DNA of 64,000 nt from Azospirillum sp. TSH64. Its GTDB lineage: Bacteria; Pseudomonadota; Alphaproteobacteria; Azospirillales; Azospirillaceae. Each line of letters begins with the position of its first letter. Within the stretch, counting starts at the first letter, position 1. This document shows positions 34,084-43,940 of the stretch, piece by piece. Position numbers and translations under genes: made by a program. The stretch covers positions 2,656,338 through 2,720,337 of the forward strand of contig NZ_LGQW01000015.1 of the NCBI RefSeq assembly GCF_003116035.1. Direction: 5' to 3'. The notes beneath the pieces are model-generated. The model was not told where the DNA came from. It searched no databases and saw only the letters and a program-made list of their open reading frames with translations.

Positions 34084-36633
34084 TCAGGCTGATTTGCGAG
34101 CGAGGGTGAAGAAGGTCATCTGCTGGCGCAGCTGGTCGGCCTGATCCTCCAGGGAACGGGCGGCGGCGGTGCTTTCCTCCACCAGGGCGGCATTCTTCTG
34201 GGTCATCTCGTCCATCTGGGCGATGGCGATGTTGACCTCGTCGAGGCCCGATGCCTGCTCGGCGGTCGCCCGCGCGATCTCCGACACCAGATCGGCGACG
34301 CGGCCGATGCCCGACACGATCTCGGTCAGGGAGCTGCCGGCCGACCGCACGAGGTCGACGCCCTCGCGCACCTGCCCGCCGCTGTCCATGATCAGCGCCT
34401 TGATCTCCTTCGAGGCCTGGGCGGAGCGCTGGGCGAGTTGCCGCACCTCCTGCGCCACCACGGCGAAGCCGCGCCCGGCGTCACCGGCCCGCGCCGCCTC
34501 CACCGCCGCGTTCAGCGCCAGCAGGTTGGTCTGGAAGGCGATCTCGTCGATCACGCCGATGATGTCGGAGATCTTCTGCGACGACTGTTCGATCCGGCGC
34601 ATCGCCTCCACCGCACTGGTCGCCACCTGCCCGCCGCGCGAGGCCGCTGTGCGCGCCTCGGTGGCGAAGCCGTTGACCTGCTGGGCGTTGTCGGCGTTGG
34701 AGCGCACGGTGGCGGCGAGCTGTTCCATGCTGGCCGCGGTCTCCTCCAGCGAGGAGGCCTGCTGCTCGGTCCGCTCCGACAGGTCCATGCTGCCCTCCGC
34801 CACCTCGCGGCTGGCGATGGCGATGGAGCCGGCGGCATGGTCGATGCGCTGCACGATCTCGGACAGGCGGCCGACCGTGCCGTTGAAATCGTCCTTCAGC
34901 CGCTGGAACACGCCCTCATACTGCTTGTCGATGCGGCTGGTCAGGTCGCCGCGCGACAGCGATTCCAGCACCGTGGCGAGATCCTCGGTGACGGCGGCGA
35001 TGTTCCCGGACAGGCGGTTGATGCCTTCGCTGACCAGCCGGAAGAAGCCGCTCTTGCCGTCCAGCGGGATGCGGTGGGTGAAGTCGCCGCGCACGGCATT
35101 CTCCACCATGGCGCCGATCTCCGCCTCGATCGCCAGTTCCTCGGTCAGGTCGCGCCATTCGACGACGGTGCCGAGCCGCTCGCCCTGGCGGCTGACCACC
35201 GGGTTGGCGATGACCTGGAAGGTGCGGCCGCCGGTCTTTGCCAAGCCGCGGTGGGTATGGGTCAGATCGGCCAGCAGCCGGCGCTGGTGGGTCGGGTCAC
35301 GGTGGAAGACGTCGAAATTCTGTCCGACCAGCCTGCCCGGGTCGAAGCCGGGCAGCGCGGTGCGCAGGTCCGCCTCGGCGTGGCGGAACATGCCCATGAT
35401 CGAGTCGTTGGCGTAAAGGATGCGGCCGTCGGCATCGGCCATCATGATGTTGGCCGACACCCGTTCCAGCGCGATGCGGGAGCGCAGGGCCTCCACCGCC
35501 TCGTCCTTGAAGGCGTCGACGGCGCGGGCCATGTCGCCCAGCTCGTCCTGCTGGCCGGTGTGGGGGACGCTGACCGACAGCTTGCCTTCTGTCAGTTCGG
35601 TCATCACCCGGCGGATGCCGGTGACCGGTCCGACGATGGAGGCGGCGATGCGGTTGGCTGCGACGATGCCGATCACCAGCGACAGCAGGCCCAGCCCGAC
35701 CGTCAGGCGGATGGTGAAGGCGGCCTCGCTGCCGGCCTCCTGCTCGATGGCCCTGGAGCCGGCGGCGATGGAGGCGACGATGGCGTCGATGGCACGGTTG
35801 ACCGCGGATGCGGCAGCGACGAGATCGTCGGTGCGGCGCTTGGCCTCGTCATTGGCGGCGACGATCTCGCGGAAGGCGCTGCGGTATTCGGCGCCGCGGG
35901 TCTCGACATCGCGCAGGGCCACGGACAGGGCGGCGTTGTTTTGCAGCAGGGCGGACAGACGGGCGATCCCGTCGCCCATCGCCTTGCCTTCCGCCTCCAG
36001 CTGGGCGGCGGCGGCCGGATCGCGCAGGCCGATGGCGCGGTTGGCGTAGAAGCGGGTCAGCAGCCAGCGCTTCTCCACCTCCTGCATGCCGAAAGCGACG
36101 TCCTTGTCGCCGGAGGCATCGGCCGCAGCCACCGCCTCTTCCAGCCGTTTGGTCACCTGGGTGCCCAGCGGGTCCATGCGCTCGCGCAGCGTCCGGTCGG
36201 CGCGCTCGCGCACGGTCCGCACCGCATCGAATTTCTCGTGGTAGGCGCCGTGCAGGCTGTTGAGGTCGGCGAAAGCGGCGGCCTGGGGGGAGGCCTTCAT
36301 CATGGCCTGCCGGTCCGCCATCGCCGATTCGAACTCCCCGCGCAGGACGCGCAGCCGGTCCAGCGCCTCGGTGGTGCCGATATTGATGTATTCCCGGGTT
36401 TGCAGCCGTTGTGCACCCAGGCGGCTTTCCAGATCCTTGGCGAAGACGGCGAGGTCGCCCGACGCGATGACGCTGTCGATGCGCCGGTTCAATCCATCCA
36501 ACCCATAGATGCCGGTGCCGGACTGCGCGGCGATCAGAACCAGCAGCAGGCCGAAGACCAGCCACAGCCGCTTGGCGATGCGCATGTTGCTGAGGAAGGT
36601 GCCGGATTTGGCAGTCGTGCCGTCGGTGGCCAT
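34084..36633 (-). CDS. methyl-accepting chemotaxis protein with helical sensor and PAS domain
   Basis: An 849-residue receptor. The first transmembrane helix ([17 protein letters not shown]) is followed by about 260 residues of helical periplasmic domain, in the HBM size range. The second helix ([17 protein letters not shown]) leads to a HAMP domain. A PAS-like segment follows (about residues 395-500, [20 protein letters not shown] and [11 protein letters not shown]), then a second HAMP-like repeat and the signalling domain with [20 protein letters not shown]. The operon position suggests that it is the dedicated receptor of this Che system. No C-terminal CheR-docking pentapeptide is obvious (ends ARKSA). 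Confidence 0.9.
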   Translation of the reverse strand: MATDGTTAKSGTFLSNMRIAKRLWLVFGLLLVLIAAQSGTGIYGLDGLNRRIDSVIASGDLAVFAKDLESRLGAQRLQTREYINIGTTEALDRLRVLRGEFESAMADRQAMMKASPQAAAFADLNSLHGAYHEKFDAVRTVRERADRTLRERMDPLGTQVTKRLEEAVAAADASGDKDVAFGMQEVEKRWLLTRFYANRAIGLRDPAAAAQLEAEGKAMGDGIARLSALLQNNAALSVALRDVETRGAEYRSAFREIVAANDEAKRRTDDLVAAASAVNRAIDAIVASIAAGSRAIEQEAGSEAAFTIRLTVGLGLLSLVIGIVAANRIAASIVGPVTGIRRVMTELTEGKLSVSVPHTGQQDELGDMARAVDAFKDEAVEALRSRIALERVSANIMMADADGRILYANDSIMGMFRHAEADLRTALPGFDPGRLVGQNFDVFHRDPTHQRRLLADLTHTHRGLAKTGGRTFQVIANPVVSRQGERLGTVVEWRDLTEELAIEAEIGAMVENAVRGDFTHRIPLDGKSGFFRLVSEGINRLSGNIAAVTEDLATVLESLSRGDLTSRIDKQYEGVFQRLKDDFNGTVGRLSEIVQRIDHAAGSIAIASREVAEGSMDLSERTEQQASSLEETAASMEQLAATVRSNADNAQQVNGFATEARTAASRGGQVATSAVEAMRRIEQSSQKISDIIGVIDEIAFQTNLLALNAAVEAARAGDAGRGFAVVAQEVRQLAQRSAQASKEIKALIMDSGGQVREGVDLVRSAGSSLTEIVSGIGRVADLVSEIARATAEQASGLDEVNIAIAQMDEMTQKNAALVEESTAAARSLEDQADQLRQQMTFFTLARKSA

Positions 36634-36700
36634 CGCTGACGTTCCCTCTTTTTATGGCTTCTCGTTGCGGCCTGCGCAGCCGGGGGATCGCCAACCGGTA

Positions 36701-37240
36701 TCAGGTCGGCTCCAGCGCTGCGCGGGTGGCGTCCTGGTCGACATGCTCGCCGGCGAACAGCTTCCCCACATTGAGCAGGGTCACCATCCGGTTCTCGGCG
36801 GTGTAGAGGCCGCTGAGATACTCGGCGTCGATAAGACCGCTGTCGACATCGGGCGGCGGCTTGATGGCGTCATGGCCGATGGCGAGGATGTCGGAAATGG
36901 CGTCGACCAGGATGCCGCGCGTTCGCTCCCCCACCTGCATCACCACCACGACATGGCGCTTCGTCACCTGGGTCAGGCCGCCGCCGAAGCGGGCCCGCAG
37001 GTCGAAGATCGGGATGATGATGCCGCGCAGGTTGATCACGCCGCGGACATAGTCGGGGAGATTGGGCAGTCTGCTTTCCGGCGTCCAGCCGCGGATTTCC
37101 CTAACTGCCAGGATGTTGACGCCGTACTCCTCGTTGCCGACGGTGAAGGTGACGTATTGCTCCTCGCTGCCGTTCGCGGCGCCGGACGGCTGGAGATCGG
37201 TGCGGGAGCTGATGGGGGCGATTGCGGTGGAACTGCTCAT
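36701..37240 (-). CDS. cheW: chemotaxis coupling protein CheW
   Basis: A 179-residue CheW with an SH3-like fold (YVTFTVGNEEYGVNILAVRE, RGVINLRGIIIPIFDLRARF, ILVDAISDILAIG). It links receptors to CheA. It lies 67 bp upstream of the chemoreceptor gene and 9 bp downstream of cheA. Confidence 0.96.
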   Translation of the reverse strand: MSSSTAIAPISSRTDLQPSGAANGSEEQYVTFTVGNEEYGVNILAVREIRGWTPESRLPNLPDYVRGVINLRGIIIPIFDLRARFGGGLTQVTKRHVVVVMQVGERTRGILVDAISDILAIGHDAIKPPPDVDSGLIDAEYLSGLYTAENRMVTLLNVGKLFAGEHVDQDATRAALEPT

Positions 37241-37249
37241 CGCTGAACC

Positions 37250-39547
37250 TCAAACCGTTTGGCGTTGACGCTGGTCGGACTTGTCCGCCGGGGCGGGCAG
37301 GGACGGGGAAGGCGGGGTGCTGTCGGCGGGGGCGTTTCCATTGCCTGCACCATGCCGGCTCATTTCGCGCAAGCCCGCCACGTCCAGGATCAGGGCGACC
37401 CGGCCGTCGCCCAGGATGGTGGCGGCGGCGACGCCGTCCAGCCGGCGGAAATTGGCTTCCAGGCTCTTGATGACGACCTGCTGCTGGCCCAGCACCTCGT
37501 CCACCACAAGGCCGAGGCGGGAGCCGTCCTCCGTCTCCACCAGAACGACCAGCCCCTTGGTGGCGTCGTCGATGGCCTTGGGGATGCCGAACAGCCGGTG
37601 CAGATGGACGAGCCGGACATATTCGCCGCGCGCCATCATGACATCGCATTTGTTGACCAGCCCATGGAGGTCGGCGGGCTTGGGTCGCAGGCTTTCGACG
37701 ATGTTGGTCAGCGGCAGGACGAAGCGCTCCTCGCCGACCGAGATCACCATGCCGTCCAGCACCGCCAGCGTCAGCGGCAGCGACAGGACGAAGCGCGACC
37801 CTTCGCCCGGCGTCGAATAGACGCCGATCCGCCCGCCCAGGCTGGAGATGTTCCGCCGCACCACGTCCATGCCGACGCCGCGGCCGGACAGGTTCGACAC
37901 CTGATCGGCGGTGGAGAAGCCGGGCAGGAAGATCAGGTGGTCGATCTCCTCGTCCGACAGGCTCGCACCCGGCTGGACCAGGCCCTTTTCGATGGCCTTT
38001 GACAGCACCTTGGCGCGGTTGATGCCGCGGCCGTCGTCGGTCACCTCGATCACGATGCGGCCCGACCGGTGGGCGGCCGACAGATGCACGGTGCCGGCGC
38101 GCGGCTTGCCGACGCGCTCCCGCTCATCCGGGCCTTCCAGACCATGGTCGATGGAGTTGCGGATCATGTGGGTCAGCGGGTCGACGAGGTTCTCCACCAC
38201 CGTCTTGTCGACCTCGGTCGTCTCGCCGGTGGTGACCAGCATCACCTCCTTGCCGGTCACGGCGGCGCATTCGCGCACCAGCCGCGGCATGCGGGAGAAG
38301 ACGCTGGAAACCGGCTGGGCGCGGATCGACATCACGCTTTCCCGGAGTTCGCGCGTGTGCTGGGCAAGGCCCTCCAGCCCCTCCAGCAGTTCCTGGAACT
38401 GGCCCGGCGGCAGGTCGCGCAGATGCTCCGCGATCATCGCCTGGGTGATGACCATTTCGCCGACCATGTTGACCAGCCGGTCGATCTTGTCGAGGTCGAC
38501 GCGGATGGTGTGGGTGGTCGGCCCGGCATGGTCGCTGCCCCCGGTACCGCCGTTCGTCCGCTTGGCGCCGTCGCCGGGCTTCGCCGCACCCGCCGCGCCG
38601 GATGTGGTGGCGGCGGGGGTGGCCGGCTGCGGCAGATTGGCGGCAGGGGCGGGCGCGGCGGCCGGGACAGGCTCCGCCGGCGCAATGAGCGCGGGGGGGA
38701 TGATCGCAGGCGGGGGGGCTTCGGCGCTGATGCGGATGTCGCAGTCGTCGGCGACGAACTCGAACACATCGTCGATCTGGGCGCGGTCCACCTGCGGGTC
38801 GGCCAGCAGCGTCACCGTCCAGGACAGGTGCAGCAGTTCGGCGTCGAGGTCGCGCAGGGAGGGCAGCCTGTCCAGATGGCAGACCACCTCCGCCTCGCCC
38901 AGGCGGCGCAGGGCGCGCAGCATGTAGGTCGGCTCGTTACCCGACAGCAGCAGTTCGGCCTTCGGGCGGAAGACGATGGTCCAGCGGACCTTGCCTTCGG
39001 GAACGGGGCCGGCGGCGGGCGCCGGCTGGTCGTCGCGCGCGGCCTGGATGGCGGCCAGCGCGTCGCCGAAGATGCCGGCCTCGTCATCCTCGTCGTCGGG
39101 ATGGAAGCCTGCGGCGGCCTGGATGGCGGCAGGCTGCGCGGCCTCGTTCGCCTGCTCCCCGGTCTTGTCCAGGAAACGGCGGAGGGCGGCGACGGTGTCG
39201 TCTGTGGTGCCGGCCGGCGCCTCGGTTTCGTCGGCGGCGTGGGCGAGCAGGCGGGCCAGCACGTCGTTGGCGCGGATCAGCGTGTCGACCAGTTCGGTGC
39301 TGACCGGGATTTCGGCGTTGCGCACGCCGTCCATCACCGTTTCGAATTCATGGGCGAAGGCGACGAGGTCGTTGAAGCCGAAGGCGCCGCCGCCGCCCTT
39401 GATCGAATGGACGGCGCGGAAGATCGCGTTCACCTCGTCCATGTCGATTTCGCCGGGGGCAAGGCGCAGCAGCCCGGCCTCGGCGACCGCCAGGAGTTCG
39501 GCGCTCTCGTCGAAGTAGGTCTGTTTGAAGCGGCTGAGATCGTCCAC
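37250..39547 (-). CDS. cheA: chemotaxis histidine kinase CheA
   Basis: A 765-residue CheA. The Hpt (P1) domain has H47 in IFRAVHSIKGGG. A middle segment (about residues 185-280, WTIVFRPKAELLLSGNE) is a P2-like or extra domain. P3 dimerisation begins IRVDLDKIDRLVNMVGEMVI. The ATPase domain has DPLTHMIRNSIDHGLE (N box) and VTDDGRGINRAKVL (G1), then GRGVGMDVV (G2). The C-terminal CheW-like regulatory domain ends the protein, with a Pro/Ser tail. GTG start at 39547. It phosphorylates CheY, CheB and possibly the receivers of the two receiver-PP2C proteins in this operon. Confidence 0.97.
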   Translation of the reverse strand: MDDLSRFKQTYFDESAELLAVAEAGLLRLAPGEIDMDEVNAIFRAVHSIKGGGGAFGFNDLVAFAHEFETVMDGVRNAEIPVSTELVDTLIRANDVLARLLAHAADETEAPAGTTDDTVAALRRFLDKTGEQANEAAQPAAIQAAAGFHPDDEDDEAGIFGDALAAIQAARDDQPAPAAGPVPEGKVRWTIVFRPKAELLLSGNEPTYMLRALRRLGEAEVVCHLDRLPSLRDLDAELLHLSWTVTLLADPQVDRAQIDDVFEFVADDCDIRISAEAPPPAIIPPALIAPAEPVPAAAPAPAANLPQPATPAATTSGAAGAAKPGDGAKRTNGGTGGSDHAGPTTHTIRVDLDKIDRLVNMVGEMVITQAMIAEHLRDLPPGQFQELLEGLEGLAQHTRELRESVMSIRAQPVSSVFSRMPRLVRECAAVTGKEVMLVTTGETTEVDKTVVENLVDPLTHMIRNSIDHGLEGPDERERVGKPRAGTVHLSAAHRSGRIVIEVTDDGRGINRAKVLSKAIEKGLVQPGASLSDEEIDHLIFLPGFSTADQVSNLSGRGVGMDVVRRNISSLGGRIGVYSTPGEGSRFVLSLPLTLAVLDGMVISVGEERFVLPLTNIVESLRPKPADLHGLVNKCDVMMARGEYVRLVHLHRLFGIPKAIDDATKGLVVLVETEDGSRLGLVVDEVLGQQQVVIKSLEANFRRLDGVAAATILGDGRVALILDVAGLREMSRHGAGNGNAPADSTPPSPSLPAPADKSDQRQRQTV

Positions 39548-39581
39548 GGCTGCACCCCTTCCTGAATCCGGCGGCTTGCGG

Positions 39582-39959
39582 TCAGCCGCAGACCTTCTGC
39601 ACCACCGACACCAGCTTGTCGGGGTTGAAGGGCTTCACGATCCAGCCGGTGGCGCCGGCGGCGCGGCCTTCCGCCTTCTTGCTCTCGTCCGCCTCGGTGG
39701 TCAGCATCAGGATCGGCAGGGTGCGGTGGGCCGGGATGGCGCGCAGCCTGCGGATCAGGGTCAGCCCGTCCATGACCGGCATGTTCAGGTCGGTGATGAC
39801 CAGATCCACCTTGTTGGTGGCGATTGCGCTCATCGCCTGCTGGCCGTCGGCGGCTTCCACCACGTCATAGCCGGCGCCCCGCAGGGTGAAGGACACCATG
39901 TCGCGCATGGTGCGCGAATCGTCCACCGTCATCACTTTCTTCTTCACGCTCGGCTCCAT
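39582..39959 (-). CDS. cheY: chemotaxis response regulator CheY
   Basis: A 125-residue single-domain receiver: TVDDSRTMRDMVSF, phospho-acceptor D57 in LVITDLNMPVMDGL, Thr in LMLTTEAD and Lys in GWIVKPFNPD. It has no output domain, as for CheY. The ATG at 39959 lies inside the 3' end of the upstream STAS gene (16-bp overlap), giving translational coupling. Confidence 0.93.
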   Translation of the reverse strand: MEPSVKKKVMTVDDSRTMRDMVSFTLRGAGYDVVEAADGQQAMSAIATNKVDLVITDLNMPVMDGLTLIRRLRAIPAHRTLPILMLTTEADESKKAEGRAAGATGWIVKPFNPDKLVSVVQKVCG

Positions 39960-40258
39960 TGCTTCAGCCAGGCGGCGAGTCCCAGATCCTCGCACGCTTC
40001 GGACAGCACCTCGGACGGGGCGGCGAGGACGAAGGCGGTCCCGCGCTCGGCCGCATCGCGGGCAGCGACGACCAGCGCCTGGATGCAGGCGGCGCTGATG
40101 CGCTCCACGGCGTCGGCCTGGACGGTGACGTCGGCCGACGCCTTGAAGGCGGCGCGCAAACTGTCCAGCAGAGGTTGCGCCATGGGCAAATCGAGGTCGC
40201 TCGGCAGGCCCAGGCGGAGCCGGCCGTCATCCTCCTCCGTCCACTTGATCAGCGACAC
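39944..40258 (-). CDS. STAS-domain protein at the head of the che operon
   Basis: A 104-residue STAS-like domain: LRLGLPSDLDLPMAQPLLDS, then VTVQADAVERISAACIQAL. The ERISAACIQALV segment corresponds to the phospho-acceptor loop, but lacks the canonical DSSG/DSAG form. Such STAS proteins are often first in che operons of this type. It may bind the RsbW-like ATPase, compete with the second STAS protein, or act independently. It is the first gene of a 13-gene operon transcribed leftward. Confidence 0.8.
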   Translation of the reverse strand: MSLIKWTEEDDGRLRLGLPSDLDLPMAQPLLDSLRAAFKASADVTVQADAVERISAACIQALVVAARDAAERGTAFVLAAPSEVLSEACEDLGLAAWLKQWSRA

Positions 40259-40305
40259 GCCACCCCTCCGTCTACGGCAGGCACATTCTTGCGCATTCCG
40301 GTTGC

Positions 40306-40322
40306 AGCAGCGACGTTGCCAG
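40306..40322 (-). promoter_or_regulatory. possible sigma-54 promoter of the che/partner-switch operon
   Basis: On the minus strand the sequence TGGCAACGTCGCTGCT has the invariant GG and GC ten bases apart, as in the sigma-54 -24/-12 element (TGGCACG-N4-TTGCW). Other positions match partly. It lies about 48 bp upstream of the first STAS start. No activator site is identified. Confidence 0.3.
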
Positions 40323-40442
40323 ACTGCGTCTCAAGGATTCGTTAAGCGCAAGCTTCGGACGGAGGAGGCGGCGGCGGGAAGTTGGGGATAACCGCAATCA
40401 AAAATGGGACATGGCGGAGGGGCTGGCGCCCGGCAGGATGCG

Positions 40443-40964
40443 TCACCCTCTTGCCGGCACGATCAGCGGACGGAATTCGGCGAGGACGGACTCATAGACC
40501 GGGCGCTTGAAGGCGACGATCAGGCCCGGCAGCTTTTCGGCGTCGATCCATTTCCAGTCGTCGAATTCCGGGTGGTCGGTGTCGAGCCGGATGTCGGCCT
40601 CGTCGCCGGTGAAGCGGGCCAGCATCCACATCTGCTCCTGCCCGCGCCAGCGGCCCTTCCACACCTTGCCCAGCAGATCGTCGGGCAGGTCGTAGCGGTG
40701 GGGGGCGGCGGTCATGGCGATGAACTCCGCCTTCGCCGTGCCGATTTCCTCATCCAGTTCGCGGAAGGCGGCGCTGCGGGCATCCTCGCCATCGTCGATG
40801 CCGCCCTGGGGCATCTGCCAGTCGGCTTCCGACCCGCATCGCCTGGCGACGAACACCTCGCCGCGGTCGTTCAGCAGCATGATGCCGACGCAGGGACGGT
40901 AGGGCAGGGACTCGCGATCAACAGAGGGGCGATCAACAGGGGGGCGGCCGATGGGGGCGGTCAT
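40443..40964 (-). CDS. rppH: RNA pyrophosphohydrolase RppH
   Basis: A 173-residue NUDIX protein of the RppH/NudH type. [20 protein letters not shown] and [14 protein letters not shown] lead into the NUDIX box (RELDEEIG). It removes pyrophosphate from 5'-triphosphate mRNA ends and so starts decay in bacteria. The ATG at 40964 is chosen because YRPCVG follows closely; the first 20 residues are a Pro/Asp-rich lead with repeated DRPSVD units. In many alphaproteobacteria rppH lies beside the ctpA/deacetylase cluster (46.5-50.8 kb here); here it is separate. Confidence 0.92.
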   Translation of the reverse strand: MTAPIGRPPVDRPSVDRESLPYRPCVGIMLLNDRGEVFVARRCGSEADWQMPQGGIDDGEDARSAAFRELDEEIGTAKAEFIAMTAAPHRYDLPDDLLGKVWKGRWRGQEQMWMLARFTGDEADIRLDTDHPEFDDWKWIDAEKLPGLIVAFKRPVYESVLAEFRPLIVPARG

Positions 40965-40984
40965 GCCGGCGGGCTCCGTTCGGG

Positions 40985-41728
40985 TCAGGTTTTCGTGAGG
41001 AAGAAATAGACGGTCATCGCCGCCCCAACCAGGATCACCAGTTTGCGCAGGACCGGCGGCGGGATGTGGCGGGCTACCGAAGCGCCGGCATAGCCGCCGG
41101 CCATGGCGGCGACCAGCATGATCAGCGCCTCCGTCCAATAGACCGCCCCGCCGGCGACGAAGGCCGCCACCGCCACCGCGTTCAGGCAGCCGGAGACCAG
41201 CGACTTCAGCCCGTTCATCGCATGCAGGTCGGTCAGGCCGAAGACGCCGAGCGTCGCCAGGATCAGGATGCCGATGCCGCCGCCGAAATAGCCGCCATAG
41301 ACCGCGATCAGGAACTGCACCGCCAGCACCGTGCCGTGGCCGATGGTGAAATTGCGGCGGACCCAGGCCGAGGCGGTCGGGCCGATGGCGAACAGCAGCG
41401 TCGCGAACAGCAGCAGCCACGGCACGATAACCTCGAAGGTCCGTTGCGGCGTCCACAACAGCAGAAGCGCGCCCAGCAGTCCGCCGACGAGGCTGATGCC
41501 GAGGAAGGAGGGCAGGTGGACCTCGCGGATGCGGCCGAGCTCCCGCCGGTAGCCGAAGGCGCTGGCCAGCGCGCCGGGCGACACCGCGACGGTGCTGGTG
41601 GCGTTGGCGTTCAGCGGCGGCACGCCGGCCAGGATCAGCGCCGGGAAGGTCAGGAAGCTGCCGCCCCCGGCCACGGCGTTCAGCACGCCCGCGAAGAAGG
41701 CGGAGACGATCAGCAGCAGCGTCAGCAT
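40985..41728 (-). CDS. TauE/SafE-family membrane permease
   Basis: A 247-residue protein of about eight membrane helices. [20 protein letters not shown] and a second half with [17 protein letters not shown], a repeat of the same signature, are typical of TauE/SafE (DUF81) permeases. Members export sulfite, sulfoacetate or related anions; the substrate is unknown here. It is 20 bp upstream of rppH on the same strand, and divergent from proA with 165 bp between starts. Confidence 0.9.
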   Translation of the reverse strand: MLTLLLIVSAFFAGVLNAVAGGGSFLTFPALILAGVPPLNANATSTVAVSPGALASAFGYRRELGRIREVHLPSFLGISLVGGLLGALLLLWTPQRTFEVIVPWLLLFATLLFAIGPTASAWVRRNFTIGHGTVLAVQFLIAVYGGYFGGGIGILILATLGVFGLTDLHAMNGLKSLVSGCLNAVAVAAFVAGGAVYWTEALIMLVAAMAGGYAGASVARHIPPPVLRKLVILVGAAMTVYFFLTKT

Positions 41729-41893
41729 GTCACCTTACCCGAAAACCGTGCCCGGCGCGGGGCTGCGCGTTGCGTTTTGCACACGCCCGCCCATACCGCA
41801 ACGCCGAAGTCCCACAACCGCGCGGCTTTCGCAACCCCGAACAATTCGTTAAGGTCGTCGTCCCTTCAACGGATAGAGTGTCCGGAGACCTCC

Positions 41894-43168
41894 ATGTCCG
41901 CCCTGCTCGACACCACCGACGCCCTGCACGACCAGATGATCGCCCTCGGCCGCGCCGCACGCGCCGCTGCGGCCGCGCTGGCGACCGTGCCAGGACCGTC
42001 GAAGGACCGGGCGCTGAGGGCGGCGGCGGCGGCCATCCGCGCCCGCGCCGCCGAGATCAAGGCAGCGAATGCCGAGGACATGGCGAGTGCCCGCGACCTT
42101 TCCGGCCCCATGCGCGAACGGCTGATGCTGGACGACACGCGCATCGAGGGCATGGCCAAGGGGCTCGAGGACATCGCCGACTTCCCCGATCCCATCGGCG
42201 GCGTGCTGGCGGAATGGACGCGGCCCAACGGCCTGCGCATCCAGCGCGTCCGCGTGCCGCTGGGCGTCGTCGGCATCATCTATGAAAGCCGGCCCAACGT
42301 GACGGCGGATGCCGGCGGTATCTGCCTGAAGTCGGGCAACGCCGCCATCCTGCGCGGCGGGTCGGAGAGCATCCGGTCCTCCCGCGCCATCGCCTCCTGT
42401 CTGGCCCAGGGGCTGCGCGAGGCCGGGCTGCCGGAGGCGGCGATCCAGCTGGTGCCGACCACCGACCGCGCCGCCGTCGGCCACATGCTGACCATGCGCG
42501 ATTACATCGACGTCATCATTCCGCGCGGCGGCAAGTCGCTGATCCAGCGCATCGCCGACGAGAGCCGGGTGCCGGTCATCAAGCATCTGGACGGCAACTG
42601 CCACGTCTTTGTCGATGCCGCCGCCGACCTGGAGAAGGCGCGCAAGGTGGTGCTGAATGCCAAGATGCGCCGGACCTCCATCTGCGGCGCAGCCGAGACG
42701 CTGCTGGTCGACCGCGCCATCGCCGGCACGGCCCTGCCGGTTCTGGTGAAGGATCTGCTGGATGCCGGCTGCGCGGTGCGCGGCGATGCGGCGGCCCAGG
42801 CTGTCGATCCGCGGGTGACGGCGGTGGCGCCGGAGGATTGGGACACCGAGTATCTTGACTCCATCATCGCCTGCGGCGTGGTGGATGGGGTGGATGGGGC
42901 CATCGACCACATCAACACCCACAGCTCCCACCACACCGAATCGATCCTGACCGAGGATCCGGCGGTGGCGGAGCGGTTCCTGTCCCGCGTCGACAGCGGC
43001 ATCGTGCTGTGGAACGCCTCCACCCAGTTCGCCGACGGCGGCGAGTTCGGCATGGGTGCCGAGATCGGCATCTCCACCGACAAGTTCCACGCCCGCGGCC
43101 CGGTGGGCGCGGAGCAGCTGACCAGCTACAAGTATGTCGTGCGCGGCGATGGCCAGACGCGGCCTTAA
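41894..43168 (+). CDS. proA: gamma-glutamyl phosphate reductase ProA
   Basis: A 424-residue ProA, full length. It reduces glutamyl-5-phosphate to the semialdehyde, the second step of proline synthesis. Motifs include [29 protein letters not shown], and the catalytic Cys in [19 protein letters not shown], plus [14 protein letters not shown] and [19 protein letters not shown] near the end. ProB, which acts before it, is 9 kb away at 51442 on the other strand. The stop lies only 8 bp before the palindromic element at 43177. Confidence 0.97.
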   Translation: MSALLDTTDALHDQMIALGRAARAAAAALATVPGPSKDRALRAAAAAIRARAAEIKAANAEDMASARDLSGPMRERLMLDDTRIEGMAKGLEDIADFPDPIGGVLAEWTRPNGLRIQRVRVPLGVVGIIYESRPNVTADAGGICLKSGNAAILRGGSESIRSSRAIASCLAQGLREAGLPEAAIQLVPTTDRAAVGHMLTMRDYIDVIIPRGGKSLIQRIADESRVPVIKHLDGNCHVFVDAAADLEKARKVVLNAKMRRTSICGAAETLLVDRAIAGTALPVLVKDLLDAGCAVRGDAAAQAVDPRVTAVAPEDWDTEYLDSIIACGVVDGVDGAIDHINTHSSHHTESILTEDPAVAERFLSRVDSGIVLWNASTQFADGGEFGMGAEIGISTDKFHARGPVGAEQLTSYKYVVRGDGQTRP

Positions 43169-43940
43169 GGATCAGGCCCTCTCCCGCCCCGGGAGAGGGA
43201 GGGGACCCGCCGGAGGCGGGGAGGGTGAGGGGCGATCCGGACATGGATCCCCCGATCCTTGCATCACCCCTAACCCTTCCCATGCTTCTCATGGGCCCAT
43301 TCCCTCTCCCGGGGCGGAAGAGGGACACCACGCCCCCCAGCTCTACTCCGGCCCGCTCTATGCGGGGCTGACCGTCGGCATTCTCGGTGGGTCGTTCAAC
43401 CCGGCCCACGCCGGGCACCGGCACATCAGCCTGTTCGCGCTGAAAGCGCTGGGGCTCGACCGCGTCTGGTGGATGGTCAGTCCGCAGAACCCGCTGAAGT
43501 CCACGTCCGGCATGGGCTCGCTGCCCGAGCGGTTGGCGGAGGCGCGGGCCGTCGCCGCTCATCCGCGGATCGAAGTGACGGCCATCGAGACCGCGCTCGG
43601 CACCCGCTACACCGCCGATACGCTGGCCAAGCTTCAGCGCCGCTTCCCCAAAACCCGCTTCGTTTGGTTGATGGGGGCGGACAATTTGCGGCAAATTCCA
43701 CGCTGGAAGCACTGGAATCGAATCTTCGACTCGGTGGCCGTTGCGGTTTTCGCCCGTCCAACCTATTCTCTTGGTGCGTTGAGCGGCAAGGCCGCCCAGC
43801 GCTACACCCGTCGGCGGGTGTCGGTGTCTGGGGTAAAAGGGCTGGCGCGCCGCAGGCGGCCGGCCTGGGCGTTCTTACGCAACCCCTTGCACCCGGCCTC
43901 GGCGACGGCGATCCGGCAGGCACGGGCCGCCGGGTCGTGA
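43149..43940 (+). CDS. nadD: nicotinate-nucleotide adenylyltransferase NadD, N-terminus displaced by a palindromic element
   Basis: The conserved part (from 43369) is a normal Nad[19 protein letters not shown] with the nucleotidyltransferase HxGH motif, [27 protein letters not shown] and the C-terminal SATAIR. It adenylates nicotinate mononucleotide in NAD synthesis. The start is unclear: no ATG, GTG or TTG lies in frame between the element at 43177-43324 and the domain. The nearest in-frame ATG is at 43149, inside proA, which would add about 73 residues, 49 of them encoded by the element. A CTG at 43369 is the alternative. Downstream, rsfS overlaps the stop by 4 bp. Confidence 0.75.
   Translation: MARRGLKDQALSRPGRGRGPAGGGEGEGRSGHGSPDPCITPNPSHASHGPIPSPGAEEGHHAPQLYSGPLYAGLTVGILGGSFNPAHAGHRHISLFALKALGLDRVWWMVSPQNPLKSTSGMGSLPERLAEARAVAAHPRIEVTAIETALGTRYTADTLAKLQRRFPKTRFVWLMGADNLRQIPRWKHWNRIFDSVAVAVFARPTYSLGALSGKAAQRYTRRRVSVSGVKGLARRRRPAWAFLRNPLHPASATAIRQARAAGS
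43177..43324. repeat. 148-bp palindromic MITE-like element at the 5' end of nadD
   Basis: The left end CCCTCTCCCGCCCCGGGAGA (43177-43196, extending to 43200) is nearly the exact reverse complement of the right end (43301-43324): 23 of 24 positions. Inside, GGGTGAGGGG pairs with CACCCCTAACCC. Each terminal repeat is itself a small palindrome. A similar element lies at 46565-46706. It encodes no protein of its own and is of REP/MITE type. Confidence 0.75.

Noticed and set aside
41066..41893. N-terminal extension of the ProA frame
   Set aside because: It is antisense to the TauE-type permease, and family ProA proteins start at the ATG at 41894.
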